A stretch of 64,000 nt of DNA, taken from NCBI GenBank assembly GCA_017397845.1, contig JAFQHU010000003.1, forward strand, positions 62,001 to 126,000. Direction: 5' to 3'. The notes beneath the pieces are model-generated. The model was not told where the DNA came from. It did no database searches and saw only the letters and a list, made by a program, of their open reading frames with translations. Within the stretch, counting starts at the first letter, position 1. Each line of letters opens with the position of its first letter. The stretch is from Clostridia bacterium (lineage in GTDB: Bacteria > Bacillota > Clostridia > Oscillospirales > Acutalibacteraceae). Shown here one piece after another: positions 34,377-42,715 of this stretch. The position numbers and the translations under genes were made by a program.

Positions 34377-34910
34377 ATGAGTACTACACAAATTTTAATT
34401 GCCGGCTTCGGCGGTCAGGGTGTCCTTTTTGCGGGTAAATTCCTTGCATATAAAGGTTTGCTTAAGGATAAACAGGTTTCGTGGCTTCCTTCATACGGAC
34501 CCGAAATGCGTGGCGGTACAGCCAATTGCAGTGTAATTATCGGTGATGAGCCAATCGGTTCTCCGATCATTTCAAATCCCGACTGTCTCGTTGCCATGAA
34601 TCTTCCTTCGCTCAAAAAGTATGAAAACGATGTTGTTCCGGGCGGTATTATTATCATTGACTCGTCTCTCATCGGTGAAATGCCCGAAAGAGATGATGTG
34701 ACTGTTTTTGCTGTTCCTGCCACAAAAATGGCTAATGACGAAGGTTTTTCAACTCTCGCCAATATGATTCTTATGGGTAAGCTTATAAAGGAATGTGATG
34801 CTTTTTCCTTTGACGGCACGGAAGACGTTCTGAAAAAGGTTGTTCCTCCCAAAAAAGCAAATCTTACTGAAATTAATCTGAAAGCCCTTAAAACAGGCTA
34901 CGAATATTGA
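34377..34910 (+). CDS. vorC: 2-oxoacid:ferredoxin oxidoreductase gamma subunit
   Basis: 177 residues. Begins with ILIAGFGGQGVLFAGKFLAY, then SWLPSYGPEMRGGTANCSVI, the standard gamma-subunit strings that take part in CoA binding. RBS GGAGGGG lies just before ATG 34377. It completes the four-subunit complex; the aminotransferase gene follows 16 bases on. Confidence 0.9.
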   Translation: MSTTQILIAGFGGQGVLFAGKFLAYKGLLKDKQVSWLPSYGPEMRGGTANCSVIIGDEPIGSPIISNPDCLVAMNLPSLKKYENDVVPGGIIIIDSSLIGEMPERDDVTVFAVPATKMANDEGFSTLANMILMGKLIKECDAFSFDGTEDVLKKVVPPKKANLTEINLKALKTGYEY

Positions 34911-34926
34911 TTAAGAGGTGTATAAA

Positions 34927-35994
34927 ATGGATATTAAAATTACCAAAACAGCATCACCCAAAGCAAAACCGGCCAAGGGTGAAAAGCTTGGATTCGGTCA
35001 TATTTTTACTGACCATATGTTTATCATGAATTATACAGAAGGAAAAGGTTGGCATGATGCAAGAATTGAACCTTACGGCGATATTTCTCTTGCACCCAGC
35101 GCTATGGTATTCCATTATGGTCAGGAAATGTTTGAAGGTCTCAAGGCTTACCGCGGTGAAGACGATAAGATTTATCTTTTCCGTCCCGATATGAACGCCA
35201 AAAGAGCAAACGCTTCCAATGAAAGACTTTGCATTCCTGAAATTCCCGAGGATATTTTTGTCGATGCAGTTAAAGCTATCGTTGATATTGACAGAGATTG
35301 GGTTCCTTCTGATGAAGGTACATCCCTTTATATCCGTCCCTTTGTTATTGCCACAGATGAATTTCTCGGTGTTGCACCCTCAAAGACATATATGTTTATC
35401 ATCGTTCTGTCTCCTTCAGGTGCATACTACGAAAGCGGTCTTGCTCCCGTGGGTATATGGATCGAGGATGAATATGTGCGTGCAGTAAAGGGCGGTATGG
35501 GCTTTGCTAAAACCGGCGGTAACTATGCAGCCTCTCTTATTGCTCAGGTTAAGGCGCATGACAGCGGTTATTCTCAGGTGCTTTGGCTTGACGGTGTGGA
35601 AAGAAAATACATCGAAGAAGTCGGTGCCATGAACATCATGTTCAAAATTAACGGTAAAGTTGTTACTCCTGCTCTTAACGGCAGTATCCTTCCCGGTATT
35701 ACCCGCAACTCAATCATTAATGTGTGCAAAGCATGGGGATATGAGGTCGAGGAAAGAAAGATTTCTGTCGATGAAATTGTTGCTGCTGCTAAAGATGGCA
35801 CTCTTGAAGAAGTATGGGGCACAGGTACAGCGGCAGTTGTTTCTCCTGTAGGCAAACTTCGCTATGTTGACGATGTAATGACCATCGGTAACGGCGGTAT
35901 CGGTGAACTTACCCAAAAGCTTTATGACGAGCTTACCGGTATTCAGTGGGGTAAAAGAGAAGATCCCTACGGTTGGAGAGTTGAAGTGAAATAA
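34927..35994 (+). CDS. ilvE: Branched-chain-amino-acid aminotransferase
   Basis: 355-residue fold-type IV PLP enzyme that interconverts Val/Leu/Ile with their 2-oxo acids. Typical strings: GQEMFEGLKAYRG, YIRPFVIAT, the lysine/EEVGAMNIMF segment and TRNSIINV, GTGTAAVVSPVG. The N-terminus MDIKITK is supported by AGAGGTG before ATG 34927; a GTG nine bases upstream overlaps that RBS. It is the last gene before the terminator at 36009 and provides the amino-transfer step of the proposed acyl-CoA to amino acid route. Confidence 0.95.
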   Translation: MDIKITKTASPKAKPAKGEKLGFGHIFTDHMFIMNYTEGKGWHDARIEPYGDISLAPSAMVFHYGQEMFEGLKAYRGEDDKIYLFRPDMNAKRANASNERLCIPEIPEDIFVDAVKAIVDIDRDWVPSDEGTSLYIRPFVIATDEFLGVAPSKTYMFIIVLSPSGAYYESGLAPVGIWIEDEYVRAVKGGMGFAKTGGNYAASLIAQVKAHDSGYSQVLWLDGVERKYIEEVGAMNIMFKINGKVVTPALNGSILPGITRNSIINVCKAWGYEVEERKISVDEIVAAAKDGTLEEVWGTGTAAVVSPVGKLRYVDDVMTIGNGGIGELTQKLYDELTGIQWGKREDPYGWRVEVK

Positions 35995-36008
35995 TTCATA
36001 TTAAATTT

Positions 36009-36064
36009 AGGCTGTTAAACACCGAAATCCGGTAAGTCAGATGTCGGTGTTTACAGCCTTTTTT
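36009..36064 (+). terminator. Terminator of the isoleucine T-box operon
   Basis: Stem AGGCTGTTAAACACCG (36009-36024) / CGGTGTTTACAGCCT (36045-36059), perfect except for one bulged T, followed by TTTTTA. Confidence 0.88.
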
Positions 36065-36073
36065 ATTCTTGTA

Positions 36074-36102
36074 TTGATTATTTACGGGTTTTATTGTAGA
36101 AT
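36074..36102 (+). promoter_or_regulatory. Promoter of the cwlD-radA unit
   Basis: -35 TTGATT (36074-36079) and -10 TAGAAT (36097-36102), 17 bases apart; a sigma-A type match, although a sporulation sigma factor cannot be excluded. Confidence 0.55.
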
Positions 36103-36123
36103 AAATCTGTTATATATATTCTT

Positions 36124-36152
36124 AAATCACCATAGTATTAATTAGGTGATTT
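36124..36152 (+). promoter_or_regulatory. Hairpin covering the ribosome binding site of the amidase gene
   Basis: AAATCACC (36124-36131) pairs perfectly with GGTGATTT (36145-36152). The 3' arm contains the AGGTGA Shine-Dalgarno, and the ATG follows at 36154. Folding would hide the RBS. Confidence 0.55.
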
Positions 36153-36153
36153 T

Positions 36154-36939
36154 ATGAATAAAGGTTTTTATTTTTCATTCAGAATGAAAAACGCTTTGAG
36201 TTTTACCGTTACTTTAGTTTTATTTTTTTCACTTGCGGTAATGCTTAATTTTTCGGATGTACTGTTTGATTCGGTATCTGTAACTGCCGAAAATTTACCT
36301 GTAATAATTATTGACCCCGGTCATGGCGGTGAGGATGGAGGTACACAGTCCTCTGACGGTACATTGGAAAAGCAGATAAATCTTGAAATATCCGAAAAAA
36401 TAAATGCTTTAATCAAAGATTACGGATTTAATACGGTCATGACCCGTGAGGGAGATTATATGATTTACGATGAATCTGCATCCACACAACGTGAAAAAAA
36501 GGTTTCCGACATACATAACAGACTGAATTTGGTCGAGGAAACCGGTGACTGTATTCTTTTGTCGGTTCACCAAAATTATTTCAGAGAAAGCAAGTATAGC
36601 GGAACACAGGTTTTTTATTCAAAAAATAATCCGGGCAGTAAAGCGTTGGCAGAAGAAATACAAAGCTCTGTCGTTTCGGCTTTGCAGCCTGATAATACAC
36701 GTCAAATTAAAGAAAGCGGAATCGATATTTATTTACTTTATCATTCAGCTGTGCCGTCTGTGATGGTCGAATGTGGCTTTATGTCGAATGATGCTGAAGC
36801 CGAAAAGCTGAAGGATGAAGTTTATCAGCAAAAACTCTCTGAGGCAATAGTTGCCGGTCTTATAAGATATATTGAAATAAAAAACGAAGGAGAAACAGAT
36901 AATGGCAATAAAGACGAAGAGCATTTACGTTTGCAATAG
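36154..36939 (+). CDS. cwlD: N-acetylmuramoyl-L-alanine amidase, CwlD-like
   Basis: 261 residues. N-terminal membrane/signal helix (about 14-34) followed by an Amidase_3 domain with zinc ligands in DPGHGGEDGG, LEKQINLE and LSVHQNYF, and the catalytic glutamate in VECGFMSND. Length and layout fit CwlD, which strips peptides from muramic acid so that spore-cortex muramic lactam can form; a vegetative amidase role is an alternative. The 3' end overlaps radA by 38 bases. Confidence 0.85.
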   Translation: MNKGFYFSFRMKNALSFTVTLVLFFSLAVMLNFSDVLFDSVSVTAENLPVIIIDPGHGGEDGGTQSSDGTLEKQINLEISEKINALIKDYGFNTVMTREGDYMIYDESASTQREKKVSDIHNRLNLVEETGDCILLSVHQNYFRESKYSGTQVFYSKNNPGSKALAEEIQSSVVSALQPDNTRQIKESGIDIYLLYHSAVPSVMVECGFMSNDAEAEKLKDEVYQQKLSEAIVAGLIRYIEIKNEGETDNGNKDEEHLRLQ

Positions 36940-38278
36940 CTGTGGCTACGAAACTGCGAAATGGTTAGGTAAATGTCCTGAATGCGGTGAATGGGCAAGC
37001 TTTGAAGAAGAAATAAGACAAACAGAAGCATCAAAATCAAAGATATCAAATCCACTCAGAACCAAAAGCGTTACATCATACCGTTTAACCCAAATAGAGC
37101 ATGATAACGAGCTTCGATATAAAACAGGTATGAGTGAGCTTGACCGTGTGCTCGGCGGAGGAATAGTGAAAGGCTCTTTGATACTTTTAAGCGGCGACCC
37201 CGGTATAGGTAAATCTACCATCCTTTTGCAGATTTGTCACAGTCTCGGTAAAAATCTCAAGATTCTTTACGTTTCCGGTGAAGAATCCTACAGCCAGATT
37301 AAGCTTCGCGCTGACAGATTAAAAGTCAAAACCGACAATTTGTTCATCCTTTGCGAAACCGATGTTCAGGCTATATGTGAGCATATACATGCCACAAGTC
37401 CTGACCTTGTGATTGTTGATTCAATACAAACCATGAATTTTACTGAATTTAATTCATCACCCGGCTGTGTTACCCAAGTAAGAGAATCATCAAATCTTCT
37501 TATGCATACTGCCAAATCGCTCGGCATACCTGTGATTTTGGTCGGACATGTAAATAAAGACGGAAATATTGCAGGACCTAAGGTGTTGGAGCATATTGTT
37601 GATGCCGTTCTTTATTTCGAAGGCGAAAGAAATCTGTCATTCAGAATTTTGCGGGCAGTAAAAAACCGTTACGGTTCAACTAATGAAATAGGTGTTTTCG
37701 AAATGCTTGATACAGGTCTGTGCGAGGTGGAGAACCCTTCCGAAATGCTGATTTCGGGCAGACCGAAAAACACACCGGGTTCCTGTGTTGCCTGTGTAAT
37801 GGAGGGTAGCAGGCCGATTTTAGCTGAAATACAGGGTCTTGTAACTGCGACGGGCTTCGGTAATCCTCGCAGAATTTCTAACGGCTTTGATTTTAACCGT
37901 ATGGCTATGCTTATAGCTGTTTTAGAAAAAAGAGGCGGATATTTTTTCGGTAATATGGATTCATATATTAATATTGTCGGCGGAATGAAGCTGGACGAGC
38001 CTGCACTTGATTTGACTATTGTAATGGCACTCGTTTCGTCGTTAAAGGATTATGCTTTGCGTGATGATGTACTTGCTTTCGGCGAGGTTGGTCTTGCAGG
38101 GGAAATAAGAGGGGTTTCACACTGCGAACAGAGAATCAAGGAAGCTGCAAGATTGGGATTCAACAAATGTATAATTCCTTATGCAAATTTAAAAAATATT
38201 TCAGCATCTTTGAAAAAAGAGATTGAAATAATCGGGGTGAAAACAATAAGACAGGCCTTTGAGGCAATAATATTATGA
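36902..38278 (+). CDS. radA: DNA repair protein RadA
   Basis: 458-residue RecA-related branch-migration protein. N-terminal zinc finger (YVCNSCGYETAKWLGKCPEC), RecA-like core with Walker A GDPGIGKST and the RadA signature KNRYGSTNE, and a C-terminal Lon-protease-like domain (about 280-458, GGMKLDEPALDLTIVMAL). ATG 36902 has GAAGGAG upstream and lies inside cwlD. The next gene overlaps its stop by 4 bases. Confidence 0.96.
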   Translation: MAIKTKSIYVCNSCGYETAKWLGKCPECGEWASFEEEIRQTEASKSKISNPLRTKSVTSYRLTQIEHDNELRYKTGMSELDRVLGGGIVKGSLILLSGDPGIGKSTILLQICHSLGKNLKILYVSGEESYSQIKLRADRLKVKTDNLFILCETDVQAICEHIHATSPDLVIVDSIQTMNFTEFNSSPGCVTQVRESSNLLMHTAKSLGIPVILVGHVNKDGNIAGPKVLEHIVDAVLYFEGERNLSFRILRAVKNRYGSTNEIGVFEMLDTGLCEVENPSEMLISGRPKNTPGSCVACVMEGSRPILAEIQGLVTATGFGNPRRISNGFDFNRMAMLIAVLEKRGGYFFGNMDSYINIVGGMKLDEPALDLTIVMALVSSLKDYALRDDVLAFGEVGLAGEIRGVSHCEQRIKEAARLGFNKCIIPYANLKNISASLKKEIEIIGVKTIRQAFEAIIL

Positions 38279-39021
38279 GCAGATTTATTGCGAAAAGTAA
38301 TCTTCCCGAAAGTGATGTCAAAGCTCTTATCTGTGGCGGACTGAATAAAGAGCTTATAAAATATTTTACAGATATCGGAATAGAAATTTATCTTACACAG
38401 GTAAATAAAAATATTGATCCGTCTGTTTCTGAGCACTGCGATCTTTCAGCCTTGTATCTCGGAAACGGAAAAATTATAACGGATAAATGCCAGTTTGCTC
38501 TAATCGAAAGACTTCAATCTGACGGTTTTGATGTTATAAATACCGTAAAATTTGTAAGCGGCAGTTATTCGGGGGATTGTATATTGAACCATACTCTTAT
38601 AGACAAATACATAATAGGCAACAGCAAAATTTTCGATGAAGCTGTTTTAAGAGAATGTAAAAATTTTAAATTGATTTCCACAAAGCAGGGTTATTGTAAA
38701 TGCTCAGTACTTGTTATTGATGAAAAGTCGGTTATTACTGATGATGAATCTATTGCACGCAGCTGTCGTTTAAATGGCATAGAGAGCCTTTTAATTAGCA
38801 AGGGCGACATTAGGCTGAATGGGCATGAGTACGGCTTTATAGGCGGTGCAAGCGGAAAAATTTCGAAGGATAAGGTTGTTTTCTTTGGCGACATAACAAA
38901 ACATCGGGATTATCTGAAAATAAATGAATTTATTTCCGAAAGAGGGATGAAAATTATCAGCTTTGATTTTCCGCTTACGGATTTCGGTGGAATAATTCCC
39001 GTAAAAGAAAACAATTTTTAA
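38275..39021 (+). CDS. Protein of unknown function, possibly a DUF6873-type GME-fold protein
   Basis: 248 residues, cytoplasmic, no signal or membrane helix. Short alternating strands and loops with GGASGKISKDKVVFFGDI and a closing LTDFGGIIPVKE recall the arginine-deiminase-like (GME) fold, and the family seen next to radA in Clostridia is annotated DUF6873; this is from memory. No catalytic set was identified. Coupled to radA by an ATGA overlap. Confidence 0.5.
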   Translation: MSRFIAKSNLPESDVKALICGGLNKELIKYFTDIGIEIYLTQVNKNIDPSVSEHCDLSALYLGNGKIITDKCQFALIERLQSDGFDVINTVKFVSGSYSGDCILNHTLIDKYIIGNSKIFDEAVLRECKNFKLISTKQGYCKCSVLVIDEKSVITDDESIARSCRLNGIESLLISKGDIRLNGHEYGFIGGASGKISKDKVVFFGDITKHRDYLKINEFISERGMKIISFDFPLTDFGGIIPVKENNF

Positions 39022-39088
39022 AATTTTTCTTTTATGTATTTTTAAAGTTGAAAAGATGTGATAAAATCATTTTTGAAAGGATGATTAA

Positions 39089-39847
39089 ATGCAGATGGTT
39101 ATGCTCACGGCGCTTGGTGTCGGCGGTGCTACGGTAATCGGCGCCGTTCTCGGATTTGTTTTTAAAAAAATAAGTCATAAATTCAGTGATATTGTTCTTT
39201 CTTTCGCGGCGGGTGTTATGCTTTCGGCGGCCGTTATCGGTCTTATTATTCCGTCTCTGGAATACGGCGGCAGGTGGAAGCTTTTGGTTACTGTTACCGG
39301 AGTTTTTTGCGGAGCTTTGTGTATAAATCTTATTGACAAGGTTGTGCCTCATTTGCACCGACTTTCCGGTGTTGATGCTGAAAGTCATCCGGGAAAACAG
39401 GAGCAACTGAACAAAGTCTTACTTTTTGTTATTGCGATAGCAATACACAATCTGCCTGAGGGTATTGCGGCGGGGGTAGGATTTGGTACGGACAATGTAG
39501 GCGATGCTTTGATGATTTCGGCGGGCATTGCACTTCAGAACATACCTGAAGGAATGGTAATTATAGCACCGATGCTGGCTGCGGGAATGAGTAATGCAAG
39601 AACATTTGTCGCTGCATCTTTTACGGGGATTATCGAGGTAATCGGTACTTTGCTCGGTTATTTTGCCGTAAGCATTTCGAATACTGTTTTGCCTTTTGCT
39701 CTTGCTTTTGCGGGCGGAACGATGATTTATGTAATAAGTGATGAAATGATTCCCGAAACACATTCGCACGGTAATGAAAGCGGTGCAACCTTTTCGCTTC
39801 TTGCGGGATTCTGTTTGATGCTTGTTTTTGATGTATTGTTGGGCTGA
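39089..39847 (+). CDS. ZIP family metal transporter (first of two)
   Basis: 252 residues with about eight membrane helices. The metal-site helices read IAIHNLPEGIAAGVGFG and LQNIPEGMVI, the hallmark of the ZupT/GufA-like ZIP group that imports zinc and other divalent metals. Between helices 3 and 4 there is a short His-bearing loop (LHRLSG, ESHP). RBS AAAGGATG. It lies 30 bases before fprA. Confidence 0.9.
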   Translation: MQMVMLTALGVGGATVIGAVLGFVFKKISHKFSDIVLSFAAGVMLSAAVIGLIIPSLEYGGRWKLLVTVTGVFCGALCINLIDKVVPHLHRLSGVDAESHPGKQEQLNKVLLFVIAIAIHNLPEGIAAGVGFGTDNVGDALMISAGIALQNIPEGMVIIAPMLAAGMSNARTFVAASFTGIIEVIGTLLGYFAVSISNTVLPFALAFAGGTMIYVISDEMIPETHSHGNESGATFSLLAGFCLMLVFDVLLG

Positions 39848-39876
39848 AATGAATTTTAATATAAAGGAGAATTAAA

Positions 39877-41028
39877 ATGGTTACAAAAGATATTATATAT
39901 GTAGGTGTAAATGATCGGTTAATAGATTTGTTTGAGGGTCAGTTTACGGTGCCGGAGGGTATGGCATATAATTCTTATATTGTTTTTGATGAAAAAATAG
40001 CTGTAATGGATACGGTGGACAAAAAATTCGGAGATGAATGGCTTACAAATATTAAGACTGCCATAGGCGACAGAAAACCCGATTATCTTATCGTTCAGCA
40101 TATGGAGCCTGATCACTCTGCCAATATAGTTAAGTTTACGGATGCATATCCCGAAGCGGTTATAGTTTCCTCAGACAGAGCTTTTAAAATGATGCAGAAC
40201 TACTTTGAAAGGGATTTTGCTGATAAGCGTATAGTTGTAAAAGAGGGTGATGCACTTTCGCTCGGAAAGCATACACTTAATTTTATTGCTGCTCCCATGG
40301 TTCATTGGCCTGAAGTAATTATGACCTATGACAGCTGTGATAAGGTTCTCTTTTCTGCTGACGCTTTCGGTAAATTCGGTGCACTTGATGCCGATGAGGA
40401 TTGGGCGTGTGAGGCGAGAAGATATTATTTCGGTATCGTCGGCAAATTCGGTGCTCAGGTGCAAAATTTGCTTAAAAAAGCAGTAAACCTTGACATAGAA
40501 ATTATTTGTCCTTTGCACGGTCCTGTTCTTAAAGAGAATCTCGGTTATTACATTGATCTTTATAATACGTGGTCTTCTTACGGTGTGGAAAGTGATGGCG
40601 TTGCTATATTCTACACCTCAGTTTACGGAAACACAAAAAATGCTGTCGGAATTCTTATGAATGAGCTTATTAAATCCGGCTGTACAAAAGTTGCAGTAAC
40701 AGACCTTGCCCGCGATGATATGGCAGAGGCTGTGGAGGATGCTTTCCGTTACGGCAGAATTATCCTTGCAACTACAACCTACAACGGTGAAATATTCCCC
40801 TTTATGCGCACTTTCATTGAAGAGCTTACCGAAAGAGGATACAGAAACAGAAAAATCGGCCTTATGGAAAACGGAAGCTGGATGCCTGTTGCTGCAAAGA
40901 CTATGAAAAAGATGCTCGAAAACAGTAAGGAAATTAATTTTACGGGTACTGTCGTCTCAATTCATTCAGCCGTCAAGAAAGAAAACGAAGAGCAAATAAA
41001 AGCGCTCGCCAAAGAAATTTTACAGTAA
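39877..41028 (+). CDS. fprA: FprA-family A-type flavodiiron protein
   Basis: 383 residues. The N-terminal metallo-beta-lactamase-like domain has the diiron ligands HMEPDHS, MVHWPE, SADAFG and CPLHGP. The C-terminal flavodoxin domain (about 245-383) has the FMN loop YTSVYGNTKNAV. These enzymes reduce O2 to water, or NO to N2O, and protect anaerobes. RBS AAAGGAG. A 24-base palindromic terminator follows. Confidence 0.95.
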   Translation: MVTKDIIYVGVNDRLIDLFEGQFTVPEGMAYNSYIVFDEKIAVMDTVDKKFGDEWLTNIKTAIGDRKPDYLIVQHMEPDHSANIVKFTDAYPEAVIVSSDRAFKMMQNYFERDFADKRIVVKEGDALSLGKHTLNFIAAPMVHWPEVIMTYDSCDKVLFSADAFGKFGALDADEDWACEARRYYFGIVGKFGAQVQNLLKKAVNLDIEIICPLHGPVLKENLGYYIDLYNTWSSYGVESDGVAIFYTSVYGNTKNAVGILMNELIKSGCTKVAVTDLARDDMAEAVEDAFRYGRIILATTTYNGEIFPFMRTFIEELTERGYRNRKIGLMENGSWMPVAAKTMKKMLENSKEINFTGTVVSIHSAVKKENEEQIKALAKEILQ

Positions 41029-41034
41029 ATATTT

Positions 41035-41062
41035 AACGGTGCGGAATTCCGCACCGTTTTAA
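41035..41062 (+). terminator. Terminator of fprA
   Basis: Perfect palindrome AACGGTGCGGAA / TTCCGCACCGTT at 41035-41058 followed by TTAATTTT. Confidence 0.85.
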
Positions 41063-41109
41063 TTTTGCCTCATATTATGATTATAGCGTTATAATTTGAG
41101 GTGAATTAC

Positions 41110-41886
41110 ATGTTTCTAAAAGTCCTTGCAGGAATAATGATACCTTTTATAGGTACTATGATTGGTTCGTCAGTGATTTTTATAATAAAGAAAGAGGTAT
41201 CATTCCATATTAAAAATATTCTTTCAGCATTGGCTGGCGGAATAATGCTTGCAGCGAGTGTGTGGAGTCTTATCATTCCTTCAGTGGAAATGAGTGGCGG
41301 AGAAGGCATAATGAAGGTATTGCAGACAGTGACCGGCTTTCTTGTGGGTGTGCTTTCCATGATATGGGCTGACAGAATAATAGACAGGTCCGTAAAAAAA
41401 TGTGATAAATATACACCTTATGCCACAAAAACACTTATGCAGTTAATTGCAGTAACTGTTCATAACATCCCCGAAGGAATGGCTGTGGGAATGGTTTTTG
41501 CCTCACTTTTAGCACAGAATGTTACTCAGGACTTTACGTCGGCATTTTTACTCGCTTTCGGTATTGCTGTGCAGAATATTCCCGAAGGTGCCATAGTGAC
41601 CATGCCTGTTATGGCTGAAAATAAAAGCAGGAAGAAGACATTTTTGTGGGGATTTATTTCGGGAGTAGTTGAGCCGATAGGTGCAGTTTTGGCAATTGCG
41701 GCATCAAAGATTATGGCTGTTACGCTTCCGTTCTTCTTATCCTATGCCGCAGGCGCTATGGTCTATGTAGTTGCAGAACAGCTTATACCTGATATGTATG
41801 ATATGGAAAAGAAAAAGGGGAGTATAACCGTTATTTTTTCTCTCGGCTTTCTGCTGATGATGAGCCTGGATGTTATTTTCGGGTAA
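41110..41886 (+). CDS. ZIP family metal transporter (second of two)
   Basis: 258 residues, about eight membrane helices, with VHNIPEGMAVGMVF and QNIPEGAIV metal-site helices. It is a paralogue of the protein at 39089 but clearly diverged (few identical stretches outside the motifs), so it is not a recent duplication. ATG 41110 follows GAGGTGA; the in-frame GTG at 41101 overlaps it. Metal preference unknown. Confidence 0.88.
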   Translation: MFLKVLAGIMIPFIGTMIGSSVIFIIKKEVSFHIKNILSALAGGIMLAASVWSLIIPSVEMSGGEGIMKVLQTVTGFLVGVLSMIWADRIIDRSVKKCDKYTPYATKTLMQLIAVTVHNIPEGMAVGMVFASLLAQNVTQDFTSAFLLAFGIAVQNIPEGAIVTMPVMAENKSRKKTFLWGFISGVVEPIGAVLAIAASKIMAVTLPFFLSYAAGAMVYVVAEQLIPDMYDMEKKKGSITVIFSLGFLLMMSLDVIFG

Positions 41887-41925
41887 AAAGAAAGAAGCAA
41901 CTAAAGTGGTTGCTTCTTTCTTTTT
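41885..41925. terminator. Bidirectional terminator between the second ZIP gene and tatD
   Basis: 17-bp perfect stem AAAAAGAAAGAAGCAAC (41885-41901) / GTTGCTTCTTTCTTTTT (41909-41925), loop TAAAGTG. It serves convergent genes. Confidence 0.9.
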
Positions 41926-41926
41926 C

Positions 41927-42715
41927 TTATTTGATTTTGTTATGATTTTCATTAATAACAAACAACTTTTTGGCATTTTCAGCACACTTATCGATAAGCG
42001 CCTGAACATCAACACCCTTAATTTCAGCAATTTTCTCTGCAGTATACGCTATATGTGACGAATCACATCTTTTGCCTCTGAACGGAACAGGTGTCATATA
42101 AGGTGCATCGGTTTCGAGAAGAAGTCTGTCAAGCGGCAAAATCTCAACCACCTCGACGGGTTTTCGTGCATTTTTAAAGGTGACTGCACCGCCTATACCG
42201 ACGTAAAGACCGAGCTTAAGAATTTCTTTTGCCATTTCGGCGCTCCCTGAAAAGCAGTGAACAACACCTTTCGGCTTTAGCTCCTTAAGGATGTTCATCG
42301 TATCCTCGTGGGCTTCTCTGTCGTGGATAATTACGGGAAGACCCAGTTCATTGGCTGTAATAATCTGCTTTCTGAAAACTTCAATCTGCTTTTTTCTTGG
42401 TGAGAAGTCGTAAAAGTAGTCAAGACCTATTTCACCGACTGCGATAATCTTTTCCTTTTTATAAAGCTCTTTGATTCTTTCAAGGTCTTCATCGGTGGTT
42501 TCCTCAGCTTCGTGAGGATGCACACCGACAGCACCGTAAAGGAAAGGATGCATTTCTGTAAGAGATACGGTTTCCAGTGAGGATTTCAGGTCACATCCGC
42601 AGTTAATAATACTGCTTACACTACCCTCGAAAAGAGAAGACAGAAGCTCAGTTCTGTCTTCATCAAAGCGGGAATCGTCATAGTGTGCGTGTGTGTCAAA
42701 AATATTACTGTACAT
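41927..42715 (-). CDS. tatD: TatD family metal-dependent deoxyribonuclease
   Basis: 262-residue TatD/YcfH hydrolase. Metal motifs FDTHAHYDD at the N-terminus, GEIGLDYFYD, IHDREAH, HCFSGS and LETDAPY near the C-terminus are all present. It overlaps the metG start/stop junction by one base, the metG-tatD arrangement common in Firmicutes. Confidence 0.95.
   Translation of the reverse strand: MYSNIFDTHAHYDDSRFDEDRTELLSSLFEGSVSSIINCGCDLKSSLETVSLTEMHPFLYGAVGVHPHEAEETTDEDLERIKELYKKEKIIAVGEIGLDYFYDFSPRKKQIEVFRKQIITANELGLPVIIHDREAHEDTMNILKELKPKGVVHCFSGSAEMAKEILKLGLYVGIGGAVTFKNARKPVEVVEILPLDRLLLETDAPYMTPVPFRGKRCDSSHIAYTAEKIAEIKGVDVQALIDKCAENAKKLFVINENHNKIK

Noticed and set aside
32545..34910. Firm assignment of the oxidoreductase as 2-oxoglutarate- or pyruvate-specific
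   Set aside because: The subunit layout fits VOR and KOR equally; substrate choice rests on neighbours only, so the branched-chain assignment is stated as inference.
39089..41886. Recent tandem duplication of the ZIP transporter
   Set aside because: Outside the NLPEG/NIPEG helices the two proteins share few residues, so they are old paralogues or separate acquisitions.
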